Source of the DNA: Eucommia ulmoides
Lineage: Eukaryota; Streptophyta; Magnoliopsida; Garryales; Eucommiaceae
Direction: 5' to 3'
DNA: 64,000 bases
Assembly (NCBI GenBank): GCA_016647705.1
Contig: CM028338.1
Span: forward strand, 20,233,577-20,297,576
This document shows, piece by piece, positions 48,095 to 60,236 of this stretch. Position 1 is the stretch's first letter. Every line of letters begins with the position of its first letter. A model generated the notes under the pieces. The model was not told the origin of the DNA and did no database searches. It saw nothing but the letters and a program-made list of their open reading frames with translations. The translations under genes and the position numbers were made by a program.

Positions 48095-49588
48095 TGTTGA
48101 TCCCGAGATTTTGGTGAATAATTAAAAGTTTGTATTCTTTTGTGAAACTAATGAGTTTGTTGAGTATTTCAAGAAAAAAAAAATATTTTATTTAAAGATT
48201 GCATCATAAAAAAAATATCAAAAGTGCAAAGATAGACAATAAAGAAATTAATAGTGTCGAAGATTCTGAAAAAATTAAGTGAAAAAAACTCAATATTCTT
48301 ATACTCTTAATGCAACCTGAATTAGAATCACACACAACACTATTAAATGAGTTATATTTCTGTGTGTTGGTATGATAAATTTTAGGGTCCTAATTAGTGA
48401 TTAAATATGTGCGCACGAAAACTGACCTAAGTAAAAAATCATGTTTAAAGTTGAAGTTTATAGTCAATTTAATTAACTGAGAAAAGCAATTGGTTAATTG
48501 AATTAAACGTTGAGTTTTGGAGCAGAAATTGGTAAAGGAATTGACTAACCAGCATCAATCGGTCAACTGATCAGAAAAAAAAATTGATCAACTGATTAAA
48601 ACAGTGAGGTTTCGGAGCGAAAAGTATAGAACCTGCATCAATCAGTCAATTGACCAAGAAATGATCGGTCAACCGATGGGCGTAGTGGAATGGCAAATAA
48701 ACTCTTTGAACCAATTGGTCAACCGACTGTACTGAGTTTTGGCTGCGAAAACTTCATGATTACATTCTTTAATTTGTGCTACCCACACTTATTATTAATC
48801 AGATATTATTTTGCCTCATAATTGAATATATCACTTAGTAAATTTCGGGATATTAATCGAATATAACTGTATTGAGATGGTAGGAGCTCCTTGTGGGAAG
48901 AAACTTATTATTTTTTTGTATTTGTGAGTTTGAGCATATTAGACACGATTGGGTCGGTGTCTGATCAGAGTAGCTAGATTTCAATATTTTCCAATGAAAA
49001 TGTTTAGATTTGATCTTTATCCTAAAGTATAAAAAGGTTAGATTATTCTTTTTCCTTGAAAAGAACTAGGTTGTGATTCTTCTTAAATTGAATTGAGTGA
49101 ATTGTAAATGTTTCATCTTTACCTGTAAAAAGAATATATTTGTGAGAATTGTGAGGTTTGATCTTTAGCCTGTAAAAGGATTAAGTTTGATCTTTAGTTT
49201 GTAAAATGATTAGGTTAGTCTTTAACCTGTTAAAAAATAAGATTCTTCCTCAACTTGTGAAAAAGAAAATTGTGAGGGTTTGATTCCTACCTTGTAAAGA
49301 GATCAAATGCTTAACAGTTGCGAATCTCAGTAGAACTCGAGGGACTAGATTAGGCAAGGCTAAATTGCTGAACTAGAATATATCTTAGTGTGCTGCTTTC
49401 TTATTATTTTATCATATTCTGTCTGAATGTGCATTTAGAATATAAATACTTATCCGTTGCATAACGAAGATAATAATTTATTTAAAATAAATTAATTATT
49501 TGATAATTTAAGTGTTGAAAGATTTAATTGTTTAAATTTTTACAATTACCCAATTCAATCCACTCTTGAGTAGCTCACTGGGCCAACA
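48095..49588 (+). mobile_element. C5: solo C-family LTR downstream of the COX7a-like gene
   Basis: It begins 'tgttgatcccgagattttgg' and ends 'ctcactgggccaaca'. Flanks are aattt (48090-48094) and agttt (49589-49593), one base different. Palindromes related to ATCGGTTGACCGAT lie at 48550-48730. At 1494 bp it is shorter than the other C LTRs. It lies about 280 bp beyond the stop codon of the neighbouring host gene, so it could affect that gene's 3' end. Confidence 0.88.
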
Positions 49589-49866
49589 AGTTTCATTTTA
49601 AAACCCCGCCTATTGTTATAACAGTGTGTTAAGACAAAGATACCACCAAAAGAAATCTGAATGATGAGCCTTAACCTGAAAGAGAAGATCCAAACATGTT
49701 GCAGTTGCAAACAAAACCATCAAAGAAACAAGCCAAAGAGTCGCAATGGAAAATATTATACATCCATGGTTAGGCTATCCTGCCTCCAACTAGCAATTAT
49801 TTCGGTAAATTTTTTGTCAAAATGAAATGACACCATATTGGACCTCATCAAGCAGAAATCATCTTC

Positions 49867-50225
49867 TCATTCTTTCTTCCCAATCCCATGAGACATATTA
49901 TATATTCCCCGAGCCTGAAAAAAAAAAAAAAAAAAAAAAAAGGCATTGTTTTGTCAAGGTCTTATCAGAATCGCAACAAACATAATTGTGTCCTTATAGA
50001 TATGGTCAATATGAGTGCATGTGAGCTCTCATGGGAGGAGAATACCCAAATACGTACGAATGGACTCACAATAAGGAAGATAGATGTGGCTGCCAAAGCC
50101 GCAGGAATGGCAACCGAGGTGATCTTGTCAAGAGGACCTTTAAGATAAGTGTGTTTCTGCATGTTTTGGAAATACTTTTGCTTCTCGATGAGCTTCTCTC
50201 TTGGCCGAAAGGGTGGTTCCGACAT
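49867..50225 (-). CDS. COX7A: Cytochrome c oxidase subunit 7a-like protein, two coding exons (host gene)
   Basis: Exon 1 is 50070-50225 (52 codons, ATG at 50223-50225) and exon 2 is 49867-49914 (15 codons plus stop), giving 67 residues. Exon 1 encodes 'MSEPPFRPREKLIEKQKYFQ', then 'HTYLKGPLDKITSVAIPAALAATSIFLI'; exon 2 encodes 'ARGIYNMSHGIGKKE'. This is the pattern of the plant COX7a family as I recall it (Arabidopsis At4g21105 type): a charged N-terminus facing the matrix, one membrane helix (about residues 37-55) and a short basic tail. The protein is a small inner-membrane subunit of respiratory complex IV. The intron (49915-50069, 155 bp) has donor GTGAGT and acceptor CAG after a T tract of about 22; the junction is phase 0. 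Length and ends fit the family, with no damage visible. CAG|G just before the ATG (50226-50229) suggests a further intron in the 5' UTR. Confidence 0.88.
49915..50069 (-). other. Intron of the COX7a-like gene
   Basis: It is 155 bp and AT-rich, with 5' GTGAGT at 50064-50069 and 3' ...TTTCAG at 49915-49920. The homopolymer at about 49918-49940 (T on the coding strand) forms the polypyrimidine tract. Splicing here is needed to reach the conserved C-terminus. Confidence 0.85.
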
Positions 50226-53200
50226 CCTGCACTAATTTTCAAACAATTAAACATCTAGGGATAAAAATCTCTGTCTTGCTCCTTATACATGCATGAGTAT
50301 CCGTATCAGTATCGGTACATTTCTCATCGAGGAATGTGTTGATTTTCCATTACCTACCAGAACAATATCACTACATTAATTAGAAACTTCCGAATCATCT
50401 TTGGAACATGAAATTGAACTTAAGAAAAGGAATGGTCATTCCTACTGTTGTTCCATTCCAATGTTTAGTATATAGGATTAGTTTACATTTCTGTTCCCCT
50501 GTATTCAGCTTTTTGCTAATTGCAAAAATCATGGGATTAGTTTGCATAGTTTATTAAAAGTTGGCAAACTAGGTATTTTCAGTCATCCCTCCAACAAATT
50601 GCCAGAGTTCCGAAATGACACCTGAATGTTATCGCTGCTCCATTAAGGTAACATGAATATCGCCCATTCTCTGGAAAATCCACCGAAATGTCACCAAAAC
50701 TCTGGCAATACTGCAAGAATGTCGTAGAAACCCGAAAAGGTCTCCAGAATGTCCCTTGAACCCCAGCATCGCTAGAGTCCGGTCATCATTTTAGGTAAAG
50801 TTGCCAAAACTCCGGAAACCATGCCGGAATTTTTTTCACATCTTTAAAATTGAGATTTTTATCTTATCTTATTAAAAAAATATATTTTATTTGATAATAC
50901 ATTCAATTCATATGTTTAATCCCAATAATAACCAAACATGCGAAAAGTAACAAAAATATATTTTATCCAGCAACATTGCCAAAACTCCAACAATTTCACA
51001 GTAAAAGATTTCAATTAGTGAAAAATCGGAGAAGTTATTGCAAAATAAGTCTCAATAAAAAAGTAAAAAAGTGGGTAAAAATCTGGTGAAGTCGTCAGAA
51101 CCCTAAAAATTTTGTTGGGAAAAAATCTCAACTAAAAAAAATGAATAAAAAAATCAGAGACTTCGCACAAAAAGAAAATAATAAAGTAAGAGCCTGTTTG
51201 ATAAAATTGAAAATTAAGTGTTAAAATAGTATGTGCTAAATTTTAAGTTCTAAATTCCGTTAATAATTTTTGATCTGAATGAGTTTGCATCTTTACGATT
51301 TTTTACTTTTTAAACGTTTTCTTACAACTTTGACCTTTCACGATTTTTTACTTTTAAAAGTTTTCTTACAACTTTGACCTTTCAAAAATTTTATTTCTCC
51401 TAATTTTTTCTCTATTTTTTTTTTCAGTAGTACTTTATTTATGGTTTTTATCTATATTTTTCGATAGCTATATTAATATTCTAAATGCTTGCTTTGTTTT
51501 TTGTTTTTTATCAAATGCACTTATTTGAATAAGTACTTAATGCATTTAGCTTTAAGCATTAAATTCCCTATGTTTCAATTGCGGCAATTTCAATGAACTC
51601 AAGTCTAATAAAAAAATCGATAAATCTGAAGAGTTTCGATGAGATTCCAACATAATTATTGGAAAACGTTCGATTGCGTGGCCAGAGTTTGGGAAAATTT
51701 CAACATTACTGGAGCTCCAGTGACATTCCAGCAACATTGCCGGAGATTCGGTGACATTGCCAGATCTCTGTCATCTTCGCTGAAAAATACTTTGCCACTT
51801 TGCCTTGGTATCACTTTAACCCTATCAACTTCAAAACCCAACATTAACCAATAAATTAACCAAAATGTGGCATGTGATGGTCAGTTATGGTTTTAGGCAA
51901 AATGAGCAAAATGCTCTCCATTAAAGACTACAGTCAGTTCTAGAGTTGCCTTCCATGATGGGCTCCCACTTGACAATGGAGCCGTCACCTTCCGGCTGGT
52001 CATCGAGGAGAAAAAGTGGTTAGAGGTGATAGGGTACTCTTACTGTAGTAGCTCTTGATGCGGTTTATGAAGTCAACTCTTTGTAAGAATTTGACAACCT
52101 AGCGGCCAGAATTGCAGGAGTCTTGTAGTTTTGGGTAACAAACTCCTCATCATCCACTGCTGTCGGGTAAATTGTTGTAATGTTATGAAGCATCAACAAT
52201 GATACACAACTCAGATACGACACGGATAGGGAGACACGACAATTTATCAAAATTCCTGACACCTACACGGTGGGTATTATTTTGTGTATATATTAGCCTA
52301 AATTTTAAATAATGATATGCATCTCATGCAATAAATTTTTTTAACTCCATATATCATCTAATCATAACAAAATAATAGCATGACTATTCTATTCAACCAT
52401 TTAATCATTGTTTGTGCAACATCATCACCAATTGAATAAATAATAAACATTAAACAGCCAAACATTCATCCATAATCATTGCATGATATTCCTTAAAACG
52501 CTAGCTTATACTCTCGGCCCTTCAAGTCATATTTCTCAAATGATAAAACTAAAAAGAAATTGTATGAACAAGTGGCAGGAAGTAGCGGACACATTAGACG
52601 GGCATGTTCTACACGTGTTGAAATTAGACAATAAAAACTAAAAAACAATTCACCAATCTTAGACACATGTCAGGGGCATGTGGGGGGAGTATCAGTGTGG
52701 GATATGCGTCAGACACAGACGCGCAACCCTCAAAGGAGTGTCAGTGCTTCCTATTAGTGGTGGCTGGGGAGCTGTACTGCCTTGGCATTGTAGAACAAAT
52801 CCGTGGTTATCTGTCAAATAAAAATATAGATTTTCTAGATTGTATTCGTTAAAGAAACAATCAAAGAAAATAGCTTTTTCTGGGTTAATTTTGGTGAGCT
52901 TAGCAGACATCAAAGATGAAAAACAGTGAAATTGAAGATAAATTAAGAATTGGAATCAGAATCGGACGAGAGTGGAAGTTTCGGGTGAGTTGAGGGAGAT
53001 GTAGATGATTTGTGCTTAGGTTTCTCCTTTGTGTAGTAGATATCGAAGATTACTATTTTGTTGGATCTGATTTTGAATTGAATGTTGGTTGGAGTTGGTT
53101 TCTGAAGTTGGAGTTGGTTTCTAAAACTGGCTTTATATTTGATACTAAATCATTGGTGTCCTTAGCATGTTGCGGGCAATTGCCTGTTGTTTGGAGTTTG

Positions 53201-53785
53201 TTTTGGAAGCTGGATTTGGTTAGTGAAGCTGGTCTGAATTGGATACTGTTTTGTCGAATATCTTTGCATGTTCCGGTTAGTTGATGATGTTTGAATTTGG
53301 TGTCTGAAGTGATAAAATCGGAAGGATTCATTCATGGTGTCTAGTGGATACTGGGTGTTCTGGATGGCTTCAATCATTGCTTCCTGTTGTTGCCCATTTC
53401 AGCTCAATGGGCGTCCTGCTTCATTTGGTTTAGTCTTTTAGTTGTTTCAGCTAGTTTTTGGTGGTTAGATTATAGTTTTATTTCTCAAACAGATCTAATG
53501 GTGGGCAGGCAATTCAGGACGGGGCTGTAAAGGCTCGCATACTTTTCCTCGCATAGCACAGGACAATGCTAGTTAAGAAGAATTTGTTGATTTTTTTTTC
53601 CCGGGAAATTAAATAAGCCACTTATAATTTTGTATCTTCATTTTCTCTTTATTGTCTAGCCCATTCAATAGGCAACAGTTCTTAAATCAGCCAAACAAAT
53701 AGGAAAATGGACACAAAATAGTATTTTGGGATTCAAATAAGTACTCAAAAATCGTGCCATTGTTGGTTTAGACAGGTTCATAAAT

Positions 53786-53821
<36 letters not shown>

Positions 53822-53939
53822 AAAAGTACCCAAAAAAATGAATAATATGGAAAAGCTATAGAAGGATTTTAAGGGGGGAAACAAATTAAATTATATGTTT
53901 TCTCTAACATTGAAAAGAGAGAGAGGGAGAGAGAGAATG
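50226..53939. other. Upstream region of the COX7a-like gene: no further gene recognised
   Basis: A splice-acceptor-like CAG lies at 50227-50229 (minus). 50590-50830 holds several short repeats on the theme 'gccagagttccgaaatgac' and 'ctggcaat', and the reverse-sense theme returns at 51620-51780 ('ggagattcggtgacattgcc'). A direct duplication of about 44 bp lies at 51296-51383. 52195-52780 has 'gacacg'-type strings at both ends and may be a small DNA transposon. A GA run is at 53791-53819. An open frame at 53012-53284 has no recognisable motif. If the 5' UTR is spliced, this is intron. Confidence 0.5.
51296..51383. repeat. Direct tandem duplication, two units of about 44 bp
   Basis: Two units share 'acgattttttactttt' and 'gttttcttacaactttgacc', the second starting at about 51340. 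Confidence 0.85.
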
Positions 53940-54055
53940 TGAGAGGGCAAAAAGATGTACATGGAAGATGACAAATACCCTAAACAATATAAGAAACCCT
54001 AAACAATACAGGAAACTCTAAACAATACAAGAGACAACATAAATACCCTTTAATA
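53940..54055 (-). repeat. Copia E 3' LTR (outer edge approximate)
   Basis: The inner edge at 54055 abuts the polypurine tract. It contains three near copies of 'accctaaacaatacaagaaa' (about 53978-54033), where the 5' LTR has about two. A GA-rich stretch at 53916-53935 blurs the outer boundary. Confidence 0.65.
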
Positions 54056-55051
54056 CTCCCCTCTCAAGCTGGAGTATATATAGTGTATACTCCTAACTTG
54101 TTACAAATATATTTTATCTTTAAGTCCCCTAACGGTTTAGCAAATAAATTAGTTAACTAACTAACTAAATTTACATGTTTAGTCCCGATTAATTTATGCA
54201 ACATTTTTTTCCGAATGAAGTGACAATCAACTTCAATATGTTATGTTCTCTCGTGGAAAACTAGGTTGGATGCAATGTGAAGTGTTACTTGATTATCACA
54301 TATCAGGTCTATCGGTGAAGAGTGTTCAAATCTAAATTCTTCGAACATGTTTCAACCAAGTTAACTCACAAGTGGTATGGGCCATCACAAGTATATTCTG
54401 ATTCTTCACTTGACCAGCCACTACCGTCTATTTTTTATTCTTCTAAGAGACAAGATTACTTCTAACAAACACACAATACCCTTCGTAGACTTTCTAACCG
54501 AGGGTGATCCAACCTAGTCTGCATCTCTATAGCCCTTTATTTGAGTGTGACCGAAGTTCTGATATAACAAATCACAACCAGGAGCACCATTCAAATATTG
54601 AAGAAATATAAATCACAACATCCCAGCGACAAGTTGTGGGACGATCCATGAACTGACTATTAACGCTAATAGCAAAGGAGATATCTGGTCAAGTAATCGT
54701 CAGGTAGTTCAACTTCTCAACTAACCATCTATATTGCACTAAATCTGTCAGTGGTACACCTTGATCTGCCAATAGTTTGGTATTTGGATTCATAGGCAAG
54801 TCAATCAGTTTAGCTCCTAGCATTCATGTTTCCCTCAATAAATCAAGGACATATTTCCTCTACGACAGCTAAACGACTTGACTCGATCAAGCAACTTCAA
54901 TCCCCAAGAAATACTTCAATCAACTCAAATCTTTGGTTTGAAACTTACTATGCAAAAACTTTTTAAGTTCCTGAATACCACGATAGTTATTCCCGGTAAT
55001 TGCAATGTCATCCACATACACAATCAACAATATTCTCCCAACTTTACTGTG

Positions 55052-55321
55052 CTAGTAGAACACGAAATTATCGAATCCACAACACTGAATACCAAATTCA
55101 ATTACCAATTCACTAAATCTCCAAAACCATGCTCGAGGAAATTGCATGATGCCATAAATGGATTTCTTCAAGCAACATACCAAACCGGACTCCCTCCCAG
55201 CAACAAACCCAGGAAGTTGCTCCATATATACTTGCTCAGTCAAATTGTCATTTAGGAAAGTATTCTTGATGTTGAGCTGATGTAACAGCCGACGAAAGGT
55301 GACAGCCAGAGAGATAAACAA
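55052..55321 (-). pseudogene. Copia E reverse transcriptase fragment
   Basis: It reads 'LHQLNIKNTFLNDNLTEQVYMEQLPGF' and 'SGLVCCLKKSIYGIMQFPRAWFWRFSE', the fingers and palm of Ty1/copia reverse transcriptase (the catalytic box region follows near 55010-55025). Fossil. Confidence 0.9.
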
Positions 55322-56291
55322 ACGAAAAGAAGAGCACTTGGCAACGAGAGAAAAGTCTCAGAGAAATCAAGACTGTATACCTGAGTATAACCTTTAGCAA
55401 CTAAGCGAGCATTGAGTCAATCAATGGTGCCATCCAAATAAACTTTGATTTCATTGTGTACACCAATTTACATCCAACTATTGTTTTGTCAAACAGAAGT
55501 GAGACGAGATCCCAAGTACCATTCTGATATAAGGCTAACATTTCCTCTTTCATTACGGTCGTCCAACCAGGGTGAGCGAGAGCCTATAAGACATACTTAG
55601 GAAAAGAAACAGAGAATAGAAAAAGCAAAAAAGGAGTATGAAGGAGATAGGCGTGCATACGAGAAGTTAGAAATAGGATGATCAGTACATGTGCGCTTAC
55701 CCTTCTGAAATGCAATGGGCATGTCCAAGTCATACATGAATAGATGAACTAGAGAAAAAATTGAGGACACAAAGACGATGAGCTCAACGGCAAAAGCTAC
55801 CTTCTAGGGATGAGAGTAAACCAACAATTGAGTTGAAAAACAACTAGGCGGTACAGGTTCTGGAGCGGAAGGAGATGGTGTAGGGTTTGGGAAGCTTGGC
55901 AAAGGCGGGAACATCCAGAACATCCTGAGAGGATGGAGCAGAAAAGTAAAGAGTGGACTCAAAGAAGATAACATGTCATCTGCACACACAAATTAGCGAC
56001 GTAACGATAGACTATAAACAATAGCCCTTATGTGTACAAAAATAGCCGAGGAAGACATATTTTAAAGCACGAGGACCTAACTCATCCTTACCGGGAATCA
56101 ACTGATGAATTAAACACACACCCAAATACGAGGAGTTAAACCAAATAAGGGAGAACGAGGAAAAAGAATGGCAGGGGAAACTTTACCATTTAGGGTATAG
56201 GACAGCATCCTGTTGAGTAAGAAACAAACTGTAAGAACCGCATTGCCCCTTAAGTGTTTGGGAACATTCATCTAAAAAAGAAGAGTACAAG

Positions 56292-56890
56292 TCACTTCCA
56301 AGAGATGTTGATTCTTACGCTCAAGCGACTTTTGTTGCGGTGTGTGAAGACAAAAAGACCGATGCAGGATATCAAAGTATGGCATAGAAGAAGTAAATGG
56401 CTAAGAAAATTATCTCGAGCATTATCACTTCGAAACTTCCGCATTGGTACATTAAATTGGGTTTTAATTTCAGCACAAAACGCACAAAAAATAGAGAATA
56501 ATTCAGAACAAGCTTTCATTAAATAAAGTGATGTAACTCTGAAAAATCATCAACAAATGTGACAAAGTAATGAAAACCTAATGTAAAAGCAACACGAGAA
56601 GAACCCCTAACATATGAATGAACTAAGCTAAAAAGAACTCGATCCCCGAACATGAACTGGGGAAGCAAATAAACTATGATGATGCTTACGCAACTGACAA
56701 AACTCACACTTTGAGGAAGACAAATGACTAAAATCAAGAACAAGTCACTCGAAATTGCCAAGGCAGGGATGACCAAGGCGACAATAAATCTGGTGGGCCG
56801 ATACAACAGCAGGACAAGCAGTAGGTGGAATAGTTTTCTCATCGTGATCATCAAAGTAGCAAAGACCAGTTTCCTCATGCCATATGTCAA
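56292..56890 (-). pseudogene. Copia E GAG-pre-integrase and integrase fragments
   Basis: The right part (56519-56890) has 'FSLVHSYVRGSSRVAFTLGFHYFVTFVDDFSE', the start of the integrase core. The left part (56292-56519) has 'FNVPMRKFRSDNARDNF', the second catalytic-aspartate neighbourhood. They lie in different frames; this is a fossil. Confidence 0.85.
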
Positions 56891-56939
56891 TCATCTTTCG
56901 CGTCCTCAAATCCAAGAGAATGAAAAAATTAGAGAAAAA

Positions 56940-57179
56940 TTAAACAAAGCAATTAAGATGTTTAGTAACCTCATTGACTAACATCAAATTAACAAAAAAT
57001 GAAGGAACATACAAGACAGAGGACAAAGATAAGGAGAGTGACGGTTCCACAGTGTTGATGCCACAGATAGGGACTATGGAACCATTTGCAACAGTAATAG
57101 GAGACAACGAATAAGATGATTGAATAAGTGTAAATACGGAAGAGGTACCTAACATATGATCAGTGGCAACAGAATCCAT
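56940..57179 (-). pseudogene. Copia E protease fragment
   Basis: 'MDSVATDHMLGTSSVF', 'ITVANGSIVPICGINTVEP' and 'LSSVLYVPSFFVNLM' are the landmarks of the retropepsin region in plant copia polyproteins. Confidence 0.85.
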
Positions 57180-57236
57180 AACCCAAGGTGTGGGAGGGGA
57201 AGGGCGAATTGAAAGACAAGCGGTAGAAGCAACTCA

Positions 57237-58200
57237 TTAAGCTAAAGAAGAAACAGGGAGAAATGCCTCTTGGGATGCCGTATACTGAAGGAATTGGGCG
57301 TATTCTTCATCAGAGTTGTCCTTAGCCCCCTGAAACTCTGAAATTACATTAGTATCATTTAGATCAAATGTCACTACGTTGGCGAATTTTGGTGGATGGC
57401 CAAATAAATCCCAACATGTTTCTTTGGTATGATTTTCCTTACCCCAGAAAGAGCATTGATGATGTGAGCCACGACCACATTGCATCAACCCTGAGGGCCA
57501 CTACCACGGCCACCATGAGAGGGACCACCACGACCAACACTAGGTCGAGCACCACGATCCCGTGGAGGGATCTATGTAACAAAGGTCGAATGCTCAAGCA
57601 TAACAAAGAGTTGGAGCTAGAAACACTATCCTTATTAGTGCTACGCAAAAACGTGAATAGGTTTCAGTGACAGAGGGAATAATAGCACTGGCAAGCATCT
57701 GAGATTGGACTGGTTCAAATTTTGGGCATAATCTGCCTAAAAATTTTATGACGGCCATCTACTCACATTGTTTGTGCATTTCTTTCATATCAGTAGTCAT
57801 AGGTATAACAATATTTAACTCATCGTGAAGCCTGTTGAACATGGAAAAATAATCCATAACAGATTGCATGGTATGTTGGAGCTGGAAATACTCAATCGAT
57901 AAGTCATACATCTAGATAAGATTACTTGAATACAGCACACGAAGATATTCCTATATGGTTTTGCACGTATCCAAATGAGTACACATACTAGCAACTTGAG
58001 ACTCCATGAATTCACAACATCAATACAATTTGCGCATCAACATGAATTCACTCCTCGTACTTCTTATCATCTTATACTAGGGTAGATTCGGTGAAATGAC
58101 GACGTTTTTCTTGTCCGATATGGGAAACTTTCACAACTTTGGACCAATTTAAATAGTTGGTCCCATTTAACTTGCGGGTTGTTAGCGGTTGGGGTAAAAC
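57237..58200 (-). pseudogene. Copia E gag fragments with zinc knuckle
   Basis: 57237-57488 carries the CCHC knuckle 'CSFWGKENHTKETC' followed by 'WDLFGHPPKF', standard for Ale-like gag. Further gag traces lie at about 57700-58180, for example 'LHDELNIVIPMTTDMKEM' around 57790-57840. Overlapping frames at 57368-57670 are shadows. Confidence 0.8.
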
Positions 58201-58289
58201 TGTCAACATTAGTGTTCGCCAATGCAACAACTAACTAAAACGAAACAAGAATGGACAAGGAAAACAAACAAACAAATAGAAAGCTTACA

Positions 58290-58375
58290 CGGGTGACTTT
58301 TTTTCTTTTTGTTTTTTTTTCTTTTTTTTTTCTTTTTTTTTTTTTTTTCCTTTTTCTTTTTTTTTTTTTTTTTTG
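58290..58375. repeat. Poly(T)-rich tract in the leader of copia E
   Basis: About 80 bases are almost all T with a few C and G, between gag and the PBS. On the element's strand this is an A-rich leader. Confidence 0.85.
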
Positions 58376-58876
58376 AACTTACAGAATTGGGCTGAGTTTG
58401 GAACAGATGGGGAAAATGCCATCAAAGGTGAAAGACTGACCTAGATTTGCAGCAACGACCGTCAATGTGGTTGGAACAGCACGGCAAAGCTTAGACAATG
58501 ACGGTGCGGCGAAGCTAGGAATGATAGAGGCAGAGCTCCAAGCAACGGCGGCAAAGCTCAAGATAGCGCATCGAAGCTGGACCTAGCCTGGATAGCAGCA
58601 GATCTGGGTTGTAGGTAGGTGGGGAAACAGGATCTGGTGGTGGAGGAGGTCTGATCTGTTTTGCAAAGTCGGATGTGGGATGCAAGGGTTTTGGGTGCCA
58701 AATCAATTAACAGTGATGGTGGCGGCTGGTGGCGAGGGCACGACCGGTTCTAGGGTTGTGACTGCAAAGCGTTGTTTTCTTTCTAGTACGAAAGGAGGGA
58801 GAAAAAAAGAATAAAATTAACCTAATGGTTGAAAAGAACTATGAAATTAGTTTCCCAAAACGTGTTGTTGATACCA

Positions 58877-59020
58877 TGTTAAAGTAAGAAAATGATACGA
58901 AAAGAATGAGAAGGCTTAACAATTATGTTAACCTCTCTCTCTCTCTCTCTTTATAATAGAAATAAGAAAACAATACATAAACCCTAACAATACAGGAAAC
59001 AACATAAATACACTTTAACA
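58877..59020 (-). repeat. Copia E 5' LTR, 144 bp
   Basis: It starts TGTTAAAGT and ends ACTTTAACA, a 9-bp perfect terminal inverted repeat. The PBS abuts the inner edge at 58876. It contains a (CT)n run at about 58927-58950. Confidence 0.85.
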
Positions 59021-60228
59021 ATTAATATAATTCTATTCATTTCATTCGTGTTTTTATTCTTTTTTTATTTTTGTATAAAATTATAAAATAGGTGAAAAGT
59101 GTATTCAAGTCAATTGACACAAGTTTTGAAGCACGTGTACACTAACTTCCATTAAAAATGACGAGAAAAATAATCGTGCAGTTTAGTTGATAGTTGAACA
59201 GAGCTAGGTGCTTATTACATAATTTCAAGAGCGAAAATTGCTCCCGCACCAAAGTATATGGGGTCAAAGTGCAATTAGCCCATTAAAAATAATAATTTGC
59301 ACACTGGAGTCTAGACGAGCCCCTAGACCTCCCATGCATCAAGTTCATTTTTCCACACTTGGGGGGCATAGTCCAACATCTTGGGCACATGCACCCACCC
59401 CATGCATGGAGCATTTTTCAAGTGCCCCACCTAAGAGCGAGCCCCAATTACGTCTATTACAACATTGTCACAATCGTCTAATATTTTAAGAGAAAAAAAG
59501 TCCAAAACGTAATATTGACGGAAGATTTTTGAGACTTCGTTCAAGAGCCAAAAGGAAAAAAATAAAAGAGATCAACATTTGAATAATCATGTTAACCATG
59601 TCAGCCTTTGTAATTGAAATGGTGAGCTTCAATCTTTGTACCGAAGATATGAATGGGAAAATTAGGAGTTTATTTTTCGTGACATCAAATTAGGCATGCC
59701 TTTCTTGCACGTACATTCCCTAGGTATGCGCCTTCTTGAATTTGCATTGCTTGAGGCCAGGCAAGGCAAAAGATGTGTAGAAAGAGCCAAGGAGTACTTT
59801 TAGCAACTATGATAAGCATCACATGTAGCTTTATCCTTTTCATCTATTTTTACTAAAAACAAACCTCTTTATCTAAAATAAAATTGGAATCTCTATCCAT
59901 ATACTTAACAAGAGCATGAAAAGTGTGTATCACATCAAGAGGGAAAAGGAAAATCAGGATCTAAATGATGCATGCACAAGGTATGGTCAACTTACTAGAA
60001 TATCTATGCCAATTCTAGATTGATAAGAATTTGGAATATGTCAACAATTTCTCACTCACAGATTAAATATTTGAGATGCTTTATTTTTTGGACATACGTT
60101 AACTGGCCCCACGAATTATATTTGGGATTAAATTGATTACCCATCCATAAAAAATCATGTTGTTGTAGTTGGTTCAAAATGTTTTAAGTATCCCTTAGTC
60201 AACTACTTAAATATGCCTCTGTTTGTAA
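59021..60228. other. Intergenic or intronic DNA without supported genes
   Basis: 59270-59470 is less AT-rich, with 'gagcccctagacctccc', 'gcacccaccccatgcatgg' and 'gagcgagccccaatt'. It may be a decayed transposon, but no ends are visible. An open frame at 59238-59489 has no motif. Confidence 0.4.
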
Positions 60229-60236
60229 GTCTAGAG

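Larger units (their letters stand above)
53940..59020 (-). mobile_element. Copia E: Ale-like Ty1/copia element with two short LTRs
   Basis: On the minus strand: 5' LTR 58877-59020, PBS TGGTATCAACAAC (58864-58876), gag about 58200-57240, protease 57179-56940, integrase about 56890-55700, RT about 55560-54700. A polypurine tract CCAGCTTGAGAGGGGAG lies at 54056-54072, and the 3' LTR runs leftwards from 54055. Domain wording and the 144-bp LTR fit the Ale/Retrofit group. The outer edge of the left LTR is not clear (about 53940), so I could not confirm a target duplication. It looks nearly full in layout but is broken, with many breaks in the coding part. Confidence 0.88.

Noticed and set aside
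52195-52780. Possible small DNA transposon with 'gacacg' rich ends
   Set aside because: End strings look familiar, but I could not match terminal inverted repeats or a target duplication by eye, so it is mentioned only within the surrounding region.
53012-53284. Plus-strand open frame of 90 codons, Leu/Phe/Trp-rich
   Set aside because: Built on a locally repeated 'ggagttggtttctga' sequence. An overlapping frame on the other strand is equally long, and there is no family resemblance.
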